Positions 15,983 to 24,076 of a stretch of DNA of 64,000 nt are shown here, piece after piece. The stretch is taken from positions 1 to 64,000 of the forward strand of contig CAYXAP010000030.1 in assembly GCA_964462035.1 (NCBI GenBank), written 5' to 3'. Position 1 is the stretch's first letter; each line of letters opens with the position of its first letter. Made by a program: the position numbers and the translations under genes. The stretch comes from UBA1660 sp964462035. Its GTDB lineage: Bacteria; Myxococcota_A; Polyangia; Polyangiales; Houyiibacteriaceae. Under the pieces are notes generated by a model. That model made no database searches. It was not told the origin of the DNA and was given only the letters and a program-made list of their open reading frames with translations.

Positions 15983-18900
15983 TCAGGTGTCCGGGACCGG
16001 CTGCGGGGTGAGGCTACTGACGTTGTTGGTGCCCAGGCGTCCGAAGCGATCGACCCCCCAGCACATGAGCCCGTCGGTCGTCGCGGCGCAACTGTAGGCC
16101 TCTGCGCCTCCGATTGCGATCGCCCGCAGCGCCAACCCGGTGCCCGGGTCCACGACGATCTGCGGCGTGGGTCGGTTGGTCGTCGACCCATCGCCCACCT
16201 GCCCCACGTGGTTCAGGCCCCAGCAGACCACGCGATCGTCCATCAGCCGAGCGCACGAGTGGCCGGTGGACGCCGCGACCTCGACCGCCGTCGTGATCCC
16301 GACGACATCGGCTGCGTAGGTCCGGGAGCTCGGGACCGCGATGGTCCCGTCTCCGAGCTCTCCGTTCCGGTCGTCGCCCCAGCAGCGCACCCGCCCATCC
16401 CCGAGGACGGCGCAGCCGTGGCTGGTGCCCATCGACACCGCGACCGCGCCGGCGACGTCGACGAGCGCGGTCGGAACGGTGTTGTCTGGGCTCGGGCCGC
16501 GGTCGCCCGTTCGGCCGGACGTGGGTTCGCCCCAGCACGAGACTCTCCCGTCGGCGTGGACGACACACCCGCAGTTCCCACCGACATCGAGGTCGATGGC
16601 GTCGCTGATGCCGACCACCGGCGTGGGGACCAACGCATCGCTCGTGTCCCCGGTCCCTAGCCGACCCGCGCTCCCTTCACCCCAGCAGTCGACGCCGCCC
16701 GTCGTGCGTAGCGCGCACGTGAAGAGCGATCCCGTGAGCACCTTGCTGTACGTCGCGCCGGAGGGTGTCATCGCGACGACCGAGCTGCCTTCCGGGGGAG
16801 TGGTCATCGTTCCGTCGCCCAGGCCACCGGAGCTATTGACCCCCCAACATCGGATGACCGTGCCGCCGCTCTGGAGCGCGCAGCGATGCTCGTTCGGCAC
16901 CGTGTCCTGCTGGTGTCCCGCGAAGAACTCGGCCTGCAGATCCAGCGTGCGCATCACGGACGAGTCGAGCCGATCGCGGTCGAGATAGATGTCGTTGTGG
17001 TCGGGGCCGGAGCACGCCACGCCGCCGAGCATGCGCCGGAAGCACAGGTTCTGGGCGGACGCGGCGATCTGCACGATCGGGTCGGTGGCGCACGCGGAGC
17101 TCGCGCAGGCCTGCGCCTGGAGACAGGCCGCTCCGCACGCGCCGCAGTGGGTTCGCGTGGTGGTCACGTCCGTCTCGCAACCATCGAGCGACGTCCCGTT
17201 GCAGTCACCGAGACCTGCGCTGCACTCGCACCCGCCACCGGAGGCGCAGCTGCCGGTGTGGCCCGTGGCGCTGCACTCGCTCACGCTCGACCCCTCGTCG
17301 ACCGAGCCGTCGCAGTCCTCGTCGAGCCCGTCGCAGCGCTCGACTCGGAGTGGGCTTCGCAGCGGATCGCTGTCGTCGCAGTCGCCCGGCGTCGCGACGT
17401 AGCCGGTGGGCGCCGCGCCGCACGAGAGCTGCGTGTCGGTGTCGGTGCCGACGGTGTCGCCGTCGGCGTCCCGGTAGTAGGTGGTCGCTGGCCCCTCGTC
17501 GATGGTGCCATCGCAGTCCTCGTCCGCGCCGTCGCAGGTCTCGGTGCCATCGGGGCTCACGTCCCCACGCCCGTCGTCGCAGTCGAGCGCGTTGGGGGCG
17601 CGCCCGCCGATGGCGGTGCAGCTCGCGATCGGCGCGGTGCCGGGGTCGCCGTAGCCGTCGCCGTCCGCGTCGGGGTACCAGTCGAGCGGCACCGCGCCCT
17701 CGTCGACCGTGCCGTCGCAGTCCTGGTCGACGTCGTCGCACAGCTCGGTCGCACCGGGGAAGCGCAGCGGGTCGCCGTCGTCGCAGTCGCCGGGCTGCTC
17801 TGCTTCGCCCGCGCCGGCCCCGCAGCCCGTGCGTGCCGTGCTCGCGTCGCCGAATCCGTCGCCGTCCGCGTCGTCGTAGATCACGTTCGCGGCGATGTCC
17901 TCGTCGACCGAGCCGTCGCAGTCGTTGTCGACGCCGTCGCAGCGCTCGACCTGCGCGGGGTGGATGGCGTCGTCGTCGTCCTGGCAATCGCCGCCGCGCA
18001 GCACGAACGAACCCGCCGGGCGCTCGCACCCGATGGGCGTGCCGGCCGCGCCGCCGAAGCCATCGCCGTCCGCGTCGACGAACCAGCGGAGGTCGGCGGC
18101 GACGTCTTCGTCCGTCGTTCCGTCACAGTCGTTGTCGACGTCGTCGCAGAGCTCCGGCGTCTCGCCCCCGGCGAGCGGGTCGCGGTCGTCGCAGTCGGTG
18201 CCTCCGCACGCGGCGTCCGGGACCCCATCGCGGTCGTCGTCCTCGTGATCGCCGGGTGCGATCTCGAACCCCGCGAAGCCGTCGCAGTCGTCGTCCCGTC
18301 CGTTGCAGAGCTCGGCGGCGGCGGGGTGGCGCGCCGGGTCCGAGTCGTCGCAGTCGGTCGGGAGGAGCACGTGTCCCTCGGGCGGCTCGCACGCGAAGAC
18401 GGGCTCGGCCGCCGGATCGCCGAAGCCGTCGCCGTCGCCGTCCGGGTACCACGCGACCACCACCGTCTCTTCGTCGACCGTGCCATCGCAGTCGTTGTCC
18501 GCGCCGTCGCAGACCTCGAGCAACAGGCCGTGCGAGCGCGGGTTGGCGTCGTCGCAGTCCGCTTCGCTGGTGGACGTGCGCGCGCGCCCAGGGCAGCTGA
18601 GCACCATGCCCTCGGGGTCGCCGTGCAGGTCTCCGTCCTCGTCACGGAACGCGACCTGCACGAGGCCTTCGTCCACGGCGCCGTCGCAGTCCTGGTCCGT
18701 GCCGTCACAGGTCTCGGTCGCGTCGGGGTGGACCGTGGCTTGGGTGTCGACGCAGTCGCCGCCGCATGCGTCGCCGTTGCAGCAGCGCGCGTCGACCGCG
18801 CCGTCCCCGTCGACGTCGCGGCCCCCGAACGTCCCTGGGTCGCAGTCTTCGTCGTGGCCCTCGGCGTCGCAGACTTCCGGGTTGCCCGGGAAGCGATCCG

Positions 18901-19225
18901 GATCCGTGTCATCGCAGTCGTCGCCGCCACAGGCCACGTCCTCGTGGCGATCGCCGTCCGCGTCGGGACAGGTGTCGGCGCAGGTCTGCGTGATCTCGTC
19001 GCAGGCGCGCACGTCACAGGCCGGTGTGCCCTGCACGCACCCGAACGCGCTACGGAGCGGCGAGGTGGGGTCGCAGGACTCGGTCCCGTTGCAGAACACG
19101 CCGTCGTCGCATTCGTCGTCGGAGACGCAGGGCCGTCCGCCGTCGCCCGACATGCCCCCCGGGCTCGAGCACGCGCCGACCATCAGCCCGAGCACCACCG
19201 CGAACGCGCGAACGCCCATGGCCAT
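15983..19225 (-). CDS. MopE-like repeat lipoprotein with C-terminal RCC1-like propeller
   Basis: 1080 residues from ATG 19225, chosen for the AGGGG upstream and the signal MAMGVRAFAVVLGLMVGAC with its lipobox Cys; a start at 19291 is in frame but adds a non-signal-like leader. Residues about 60-700 hold about nine CDG-x-D(N/D/E)DCDG-x2-DE motifs. They are separated by DADGDGFGD and DCDD segments that resemble dockerin/EF-hand Ca2+ loops. From about 740 onward come repeats of the type G..HSCA...G.V.CWG.N..GQ.GDG, the RCC1 blade signature, at least five copies and probably a closed propeller. This predicts a cell-surface Ca2+-stabilised stalk carrying a propeller that binds a partner (inference). 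It ends 25 bases from the convergent kinase gene. Confidence 0.85.
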   Translation of the reverse strand: MAMGVRAFAVVLGLMVGACSSPGGMSGDGGRPCVSDDECDDGVFCNGTESCDPTSPLRSAFGCVQGTPACDVRACDEITQTCADTCPDADGDRHEDVACGGDDCDDTDPDRFPGNPEVCDAEGHDEDCDPGTFGGRDVDGDGAVDARCCNGDACGGDCVDTQATVHPDATETCDGTDQDCDGAVDEGLVQVAFRDEDGDLHGDPEGMVLSCPGRARTSTSEADCDDANPRSHGLLLEVCDGADNDCDGTVDEETVVVAWYPDGDGDGFGDPAAEPVFACEPPEGHVLLPTDCDDSDPARHPAAAELCNGRDDDCDGFAGFEIAPGDHEDDDRDGVPDAACGGTDCDDRDPLAGGETPELCDDVDNDCDGTTDEDVAADLRWFVDADGDGFGGAAGTPIGCERPAGSFVLRGGDCQDDDDAIHPAQVERCDGVDNDCDGSVDEDIAANVIYDDADGDGFGDASTARTGCGAGAGEAEQPGDCDDGDPLRFPGATELCDDVDQDCDGTVDEGAVPLDWYPDADGDGYGDPGTAPIASCTAIGGRAPNALDCDDGRGDVSPDGTETCDGADEDCDGTIDEGPATTYYRDADGDTVGTDTDTQLSCGAAPTGYVATPGDCDDSDPLRSPLRVERCDGLDEDCDGSVDEGSSVSECSATGHTGSCASGGGCECSAGLGDCNGTSLDGCETDVTTTRTHCGACGAACLQAQACASSACATDPIVQIAASAQNLCFRRMLGGVACSGPDHNDIYLDRDRLDSSVMRTLDLQAEFFAGHQQDTVPNEHRCALQSGGTVIRCWGVNSSGGLGDGTMTTPPEGSSVVAMTPSGATYSKVLTGSLFTCALRTTGGVDCWGEGSAGRLGTGDTSDALVPTPVVGISDAIDLDVGGNCGCVVHADGRVSCWGEPTSGRTGDRGPSPDNTVPTALVDVAGAVAVSMGTSHGCAVLGDGRVRCWGDDRNGELGDGTIAVPSSRTYAADVVGITTAVEVAASTGHSCARLMDDRVVCWGLNHVGQVGDGSTTNRPTPQIVVDPGTGLALRAIAIGGAEAYSCAATTDGLMCWGVDRFGRLGTNNVSSLTPQPVPDT

Positions 19226-19327
19226 TCGCCCCTGCCCGACCCTGGCCTCCACGCTCGGTCGGCCAGAATCCCCCCAGCATTCCACCTGCATCGTGAGAAT
19301 CTACCAGACGCGCCGCGTGGGCTGGGG

Positions 19328-20032
19328 TCAGCGAAGATCGGCCCGGAGGAGCGTGATCGCGTCCCGGGTCGCGCACTCGCCGTCGCTCAGCTGCATCGTC
19401 CCCTCGTAGGGGCACTCGCCGACGGCGGGCTCGCAGGCGTCGCACGAGTTGTCGAGGATCGCGACCCGCAGCGGGAGCGGGTCGTCGACCACGCCGCAGG
19501 CGAGCAGCGACGCGCAGTAGCAGCCGGTCTGGGTGACCTCCATGGCGTCGCCGCGGCGGCAGACCTCCACCCGGGTCCGGTGGACCATCGGGTCGCCGGG
19601 GACCCGCTGGAAGCGCCAGGTCGCCGTCGGTTGGGCGTCGTCGCCGATCGATGCCTCGAGCGCTTCGCCGTCGAGTCCGTAGCGGATCCATTTCGGCGAG
19701 TCGTGCTGGGGCGCTTCGAAGCGCAGCGACCCCGGTCCGCCCTCGGCCAGCGCGAAGCGTGTGCGGTGGCCACCGGGCATGGCGACCAAGGCCCGCGCGC
19801 CCGGCTCGATCCACATCAGCTCCGGCCGCGTCACCAGCCCCGCGGCATCGGCGTTCACGCTCAGACCCACCAAGCCGCCACCCTCGTCGCGGCCCCAGAC
19901 CTCGAAGTCTCCCCCCGGCCCGTCACCGACGCGCCAGGTGCCGGCGAGCCACTCGGGTTCGTCGCCGCTCGTGGGTGCGCCCTGCGATCCACCGCACGCC
20001 ACGAGCGCGAGCAGGACGAGCGAGCGCGTCAT
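19328..20032 (-). CDS. DUF6265-like lipoprotein
   Basis: 234 residues from ATG 20032. MTRSLVLLALVACGG gives a short signal and a lipobox (VAC). Residues about 25-145 follow the DUF6265 pattern. It starts EWLAGTWRV, then FEVWGRDEGGGLVGLS, then LVAMPGGHRTRFAL, then LRFEAPQHDSPKWIRYGLDGEALEA. The C-terminal 80 residues add a Cys-rich extension (CYCASLLACG, CDACEP, CPY). It is the last gene of a four-gene minus-strand unit: its ATG overlaps the stop of the upstream gene by 4 bases (ATGA). The function of DUF6265 is unknown and the beta-barrel-like fold suggests ligand binding. The first start with a signal peptide was chosen. Confidence 0.8.
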   Translation of the reverse strand: MTRSLVLLALVACGGSQGAPTSGDEPEWLAGTWRVGDGPGGDFEVWGRDEGGGLVGLSVNADAAGLVTRPELMWIEPGARALVAMPGGHRTRFALAEGGPGSLRFEAPQHDSPKWIRYGLDGEALEASIGDDAQPTATWRFQRVPGDPMVHRTRVEVCRRGDAMEVTQTGCYCASLLACGVVDDPLPLRVAILDNSCDACEPAVGECPYEGTMQLSDGECATRDAITLLRADLR

Positions 20033-21021
20033 TCGGCGGGCTCCCATCGGTCCGTGGCGGGGTCGTAGAAGAGCGTTTGCCGTCGCGCATCCCGAACGGG
20101 GTCGGACGCGAGGTCCTCGCGAATCTCCGTCGTTCCCCGGACCTCGATGTCCTTGTCGCCGTCGTCGTCGAGGTCGACGAAGCGCACGCGGCCCGTCTGG
20201 TAGTGCGTGTCGTAGTACCCATCGTAGAGCTGTTCGACGAGCAGCGAGGTCTGCAGCGCCAAGTCGGCGATGTCCACGACGAAGAGGTCCGTGCGTCGCA
20301 AGCGATTGGCGGTGCACGAGAGCCAGCCTTCCGAGGCCACGTCGAGCCTCATCTCGACCCGCCCGTCGCGGTCGTAGTCGGCCAACGCCATCTCCAGCCC
20401 CGTGCCGCTGCAGAAGTCGTCGGCCCGCAGCGTCACGTGGGCCACGTCGGTCTCGTCGCCGCGATGGAGAACGCGCATCAGCTGGAGCGTGATGGGCGTC
20501 TCACCGCCACAGGTGCAAGGTGCAGGGTTCTCGGGCATCGGCTCGGGGTGGTCCATGTCGGCCGCAGGGCTTCCGGTGAACCGGAGCGCCTCCGCGGCCT
20601 CCTGGCCTTCTTCGAGATCGGAACGCTTCACGGTCACCACCGCCGCCAGCGTCAGCCGCTCACGCCCGTGCCGCGCACGGAGCCGACCAGCGACCGAGAC
20701 GTGCGAGTCGGTGAAGTGCTCTCGCGCGATCGCGTTCAGCGCTTCGAGGTCCTCGAACGGTTCCCGCCGGTCGGGCCCCCACCGAACCGACTCGAGGGCG
20801 GGCGCGAGCGGTCCCGGCGGCTGGCGGGTGGGCTCGTCCGGCTCCGCGGGGGCGAGGGTGTCCGCCTCCTCGTGCGGCTCGGGGGGCGGAGGCTCGGCGG
20901 GGGGCTGGGGCGCGGGCGCGCTCGGCGATGGCTCGGGGGTGGTGGGCGTCCCACCATCGTCGCCACAGCCAGCGAGCGAGAGCAGGGCGAGAAGGGAGAG
21001 GGCTCGCTTGCGGTGCCGCAT
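20029..21021 (-). CDS. Lipoprotein with Pro-rich linker and Asp-rich Ca-binding-like loops
   Basis: 330 residues from ATG 21021. MRHRKRALSLLALLSLAGCG has a basic start, hydrophobic core and lipobox with Cys19. A Pro/Glu-rich linker (about 25-70) precedes a globular part. The loops DYDRDGRVEMRLD and DLDDDGDKDIEV look like FG-GAP/EF-hand-like Ca2+-binding hairpins. Its ATG overlaps the upstream stop by one base (TGATG), and its own stop overlaps the next ATG, so translation is probably coupled. I do not recognise a family. The long minus-strand frame extending this sequence upstream to 22956 is antisense-like noise in the upstream genes' alternate frame. Confidence 0.78.
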   Translation of the reverse strand: MRHRKRALSLLALLSLAGCGDDGGTPTTPEPSPSAPAPQPPAEPPPPEPHEEADTLAPAEPDEPTRQPPGPLAPALESVRWGPDRREPFEDLEALNAIAREHFTDSHVSVAGRLRARHGRERLTLAAVVTVKRSDLEEGQEAAEALRFTGSPAADMDHPEPMPENPAPCTCGGETPITLQLMRVLHRGDETDVAHVTLRADDFCSGTGLEMALADYDRDGRVEMRLDVASEGWLSCTANRLRRTDLFVVDIADLALQTSLLVEQLYDGYYDTHYQTGRVRFVDLDDDGDKDIEVRGTTEIREDLASDPVRDARRQTLFYDPATDRWEPAE

Positions 21022-21839
21022 CACGTCGGATGCTCGAGGGTCTGGTCCTCGTTGGGGAAGAAGCCGTGCATCGTCCGCCGCAGCGCGATCGCCCCGGGGT
21101 CTACCAAGCCCTGTGAGCGGTCGTGCTTCATCCACCGCTCGAGCGGACCTTCCGACGGCTCCCAATGGGTGCGCTCGACCCATGCGCGCCCGAGCTGACA
21201 GTAGAGCTGGTGGTCGAAGATCGCCTCCGAGTGGACCTGGCCGTCGTGGACGTGGACCGTCGGGAAGAAGAGCGAGCCGGGGTCCCGCCGAGGGAACTCG
21301 AAGGCCATCGGGTGCACGGTCCGAGGCTTCGAACGGGACTTCCCACCGAAGAGCCTGCGCCAGAACCCAGCCTCCTTCGCTGCGCCGGCCTTCAGCTTGA
21401 AGACGGCGAAGCCCCAGTCGGCGTATTGCGGTAGCTGCGCCCAGACCTCGGGCGCCAGCTTGAAGCGCTCGTCGAGCCGTTCGAAGGCGGCCTGCGTCGG
21501 CACGAACGAAGCTTCGTACTCGCCCACGTCGTGCACCTTCAGCTTGGGCGCCGAGTGGGAGAGCGACTGCGGCGCGCCGAAGCCGCCCCGAGCTCGAAGC
21601 ATGATCTTCGGGAAGGCCCGGTCGAGATCGTCGAAGAAGCGGTCGTAGCCGGACAGGTCGATGAAGCGCACGGCGTCCTCCGGCGATTCCGGCGGCACCG
21701 GGATGGGGAGGATCATCGCCAGCTCCTCGTCGGCGACGAACGCCATCGAGTAGACGAGCGCCTGCCGCCCATCGTCGAAGGAGCGGGCGAAGATCTTGGT
21801 CCCCGCGACGTAGGGCACCGGCTTCGAGAAGCAGCACAC
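21021..21839 (-). CDS. Conserved hypothetical protein with MCCFS start
   Basis: 272 residues beginning MCCFSKPVPYVAGTKIFARSFDDGRQALVYSMAF. The very conserved-looking Cys-Cys N-terminus, early KIFARS strand and AMILPIPVPP segment suggest a defined family, but I cannot name it or assign a function. There is no signal peptide or membrane span, so it is likely cytoplasmic. Cys2 and Cys3 could bind metal, form a disulfide or be modified. The C-terminal part has a run HVHDGQVH. It lies 9 bases after the Rieske gene and overlaps the following lipoprotein start by one base, so it belongs to the Rieske-led transcript. Confidence 0.75.
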   Translation of the reverse strand: MCCFSKPVPYVAGTKIFARSFDDGRQALVYSMAFVADEELAMILPIPVPPESPEDAVRFIDLSGYDRFFDDLDRAFPKIMLRARGGFGAPQSLSHSAPKLKVHDVGEYEASFVPTQAAFERLDERFKLAPEVWAQLPQYADWGFAVFKLKAGAAKEAGFWRRLFGGKSRSKPRTVHPMAFEFPRRDPGSLFFPTVHVHDGQVHSEAIFDHQLYCQLGRAWVERTHWEPSEGPLERWMKHDRSQGLVDPGAIALRRTMHGFFPNEDQTLEHPT

Positions 21840-21848
21840 GGGGAGAGT

Positions 21849-22991
21849 CTATCCGAGCTTTGCGTCGACTCGACGGTGCCATGCGTCGAGCGCGCCCTCG
21901 TAGCGAGCGAAGCGGAAGTGCTCGTTGGCGTTCGTGTGGAGCCCGCGCTGGATCTGCTCGGCGAGCGAGAAGTCCTCGTCCAGGGTCTTCACCGAGAAGG
22001 CGTGGTTGGCCTCGAAGAAGGCGGTCGCCTTCTCGAGGTGGGGCTCGAGGCTCGTGGTCGGCACCAGCGTGGTGAGGTCGATGCGGGTGGTCCCGACGCT
22101 CAGCGGGGTCATCCGGATGAGCTCGAAGTGCCCGGCCTGCACCAGGAGCGTGGCGTTGGGCGCGACGTTGTAGACGAGGTGCGTGTGCTTCCGGAGTCGC
22201 CACTGGGACTCGGGCTGCCCTTCCAGCTCCACCACGCTCGTGCGCGGCAGCACCGTGCGCAGGTGGTCGCCGATGAGCTCGTAGAGCGACACGTTGTCGG
22301 GGAAGAAGCCGGCGATGGTGTCCCTGTGCGCGATGCGGAAGTGGTAGGCCTCGAGGCCACCATCGACGATCAGCTTCCAGTTGGCCTTCCACTCGCGCGT
22401 CGTCGTTCGTAGCGCGGCGTGCGGCACCGCGAGGCCGAGCGCGCGTAGCTCTTCCGCCAGCGGCTCGCTGCCCTCCGGCAGCTCGGCCGCGGCTGGGCTC
22501 GCACCCACGAAGAGTAGGCCCGCGACCTCGCGGCAGGGCAGCTCGGCGAGCTTCGTGCTCGCCACGTCGAGCGTGGGGAACCCCTCGGGGAAACGGACCG
22601 ACGCCAGCGCGCCGTCCCGGGCGTAGGTCCACGCGTGATAGGGGCAGACGAAGCGCTTGCAGTGGCCGGCCTGGCGGAGCTCGACGGTCGCCCCGCGGTG
22701 ACGGCACACGTTCAGGAACGCCTTCGCGGACCCGTCGTCCTGCCGGACCAGGAGCACCGGCGCGCCATTCAGCTCGCGCGTCACGAAGTCCCCAGCGTTG
22801 GCGATCTCGCCGCCGTGACCGAGCACGTGCATCGCCGGCTGGAAGAGCCGCGCCATCTCGAGCTCGAAACGCGCCGGGTCCCGGTATTCGTCCACGGGCA
22901 CCAGGCGCTCGGCCTCGTCCATGGTCGGCCGCTTCTGCCGAACCCGCTCGATGCACTCGCGGACCAGCGCCTTCTCCCGTTCCCGATCCAT
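21849..22991 (-). CDS. Rieske-type ring-hydroxylating oxygenase alpha subunit
   Basis: 380 residues, typical for the large subunit of a Rieske non-heme iron oxygenase. The [2Fe-2S] ligands are C96-x-H98 and C116-x2-H119 (CRHRG...CPYHAW). The catalytic-iron motif shows D210, H217 and H222 in DGGLEAYHFRIAH, with a later DEDFSLAEQIQRG that supplies the usual acidic ligand. It would hydroxylate or demethylate an organic substrate using electrons from a reductase, which is not encoded nearby. The gene heads a four-gene minus-strand unit and is divergent from an O-methyltransferase whose start is only 42 bases away, suggesting joint control and perhaps successive tailoring reactions (inference). 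ATG 22991 is the first start; the ribosome site is weak. Confidence 0.9.
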   Translation of the reverse strand: MDREREKALVRECIERVRQKRPTMDEAERLVPVDEYRDPARFELEMARLFQPAMHVLGHGGEIANAGDFVTRELNGAPVLLVRQDDGSAKAFLNVCRHRGATVELRQAGHCKRFVCPYHAWTYARDGALASVRFPEGFPTLDVASTKLAELPCREVAGLLFVGASPAAAELPEGSEPLAEELRALGLAVPHAALRTTTREWKANWKLIVDGGLEAYHFRIAHRDTIAGFFPDNVSLYELIGDHLRTVLPRTSVVELEGQPESQWRLRKHTHLVYNVAPNATLLVQAGHFELIRMTPLSVGTTRIDLTTLVPTTSLEPHLEKATAFFEANHAFSVKTLDEDFSLAEQIQRGLHTNANEHFRFARYEGALDAWHRRVDAKLG

Positions 22992-23033
22992 CCCACCGGA
23001 GGATAGCGCCGGCACCGGTGATAGGGTCGGCCC

Positions 23034-24074
23034 ATGGCGCGTTGGGCCTTTCGTCCGGAGAACCTCCTGGAAGCGGCGGCGCTGCGACTGAACCTCGTCC
23101 CGGTCGTGCTCGCCGAGTCCTTCTTCCCCTTCATCCACGCCAGGGCGCTGATGGCGGCGACCAAGCTCGGCGTGTTCGAGGCGCTCGGGAAGGACTGGCG
23201 CACCCCCGAAGCGGTCGCCGAAGAGACGGGCACCGACCCGGTCGCCATCCGCCAGCTCATGACCGCGCTGACCGGCAGCGGCTATCTGAGGAGCAAGCGG
23301 GGTCGCTTCAAGCTCACGCCGATCGCGCGCTGGGCGCTGAAGCGGCACAAGCAGTCCGTGCGCGACAAGATCCTGCTGCACTACCTGGAGTGGGACTTCG
23401 TGGGGAAGCTCGAGGACTATCTTCGGACCGGCGAGTCGCTCGCGTTCCACGAGCACATGAGCTCGGAGCAGTGGAAGGCGTACCAGCGGGGCATGCGCGC
23501 CACCGTCGCCCCTTTCGCCGAGGAGACCACGAGCCGCATGAAGCTCCCGAAGGGCGCCCGCTCGATGCTCGACATCGGCGGGAGCCACGGCTACTTCTCG
23601 GTCTGCTTCTGCCGCCGGAACCCGGGCTTGCGCTCCACCATTCTCGAGCTCCCTTCGGCCATCGAGCACGCGAAACCGCTCCTGGCCGCGGAGGCGATGG
23701 GCGAGCGCATCCAGTACCGCGCCGGCAACGCGCTCACCGACGACCTCGGCGAGGGCGAGCACGACCTGGTGCTCATCGCGAGCGTCATCCACCACTTCAC
23801 CGACGAGCAGATCCGCGAGCTCCTCCCGCGCGTCCGCCGCGCTCTCCGGCCCGGCGGCCAGCTGGCCATCTTCGAGCAGCTCCGCGCCGAGCCCGGCAAG
23901 GGTCTCAGCCAGATGGGCGCCATCCTGGACCTCTACTTCGGCCTCACCAGCCGCAGCGGCACCCGCTCCGAAGAAGAGACCCGCGCCTTCCTGAGCGACG
24001 CCGGCTTCCGCCTGCGCCCCACCATGCGCATGCGCACCATCCGCGACCTCGCCGTCATCAGCGGCACCGCGTAG
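23034..24074 (+). CDS. SAM-dependent O-methyltransferase with N-terminal dimerisation wHTH
   Basis: 346 residues. The N-terminal about 100 residues form the winged-helix dimerisation domain of plant/actinobacterial-type O-methyltransferases (LMAATKLGVFEAL...GTDPVAIRQLMTALTGSGYL). The Rossmann core begins with the SAM motif LDIGGSHGYFS (179-189). It continues with DLVLIASVIHHF (motif IV, with the HH pair) and LRPGGQLAIFE (motif V), and ends at the expected position. The substrate is unknown: small phenolic or polyketide-like hydroxyl groups are typical for the family. It diverges from the Rieske oxygenase across 42 bases, so the promoters must overlap. It converges with a MopE-like lipoprotein gene, the two stops being 2 bases apart. 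Confidence 0.88.
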   Translation: MARWAFRPENLLEAAALRLNLVPVVLAESFFPFIHARALMAATKLGVFEALGKDWRTPEAVAEETGTDPVAIRQLMTALTGSGYLRSKRGRFKLTPIARWALKRHKQSVRDKILLHYLEWDFVGKLEDYLRTGESLAFHEHMSSEQWKAYQRGMRATVAPFAEETTSRMKLPKGARSMLDIGGSHGYFSVCFCRRNPGLRSTILELPSAIEHAKPLLAAEAMGERIQYRAGNALTDDLGEGEHDLVLIASVIHHFTDEQIRELLPRVRRALRPGGQLAIFEQLRAEPGKGLSQMGAILDLYFGLTSRSGTRSEEETRAFLSDAGFRLRPTMRMRTIRDLAVISGTA

Positions 24075-24076
24075 GG

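Noticed and set aside
16886..20068. Very long plus-strand open frame through the RCC1-MopE gene region
   Set aside because: It crosses several well-supported minus-strand genes and has biased Arg/Val/Ala composition typical of antisense GC-rich sequence.
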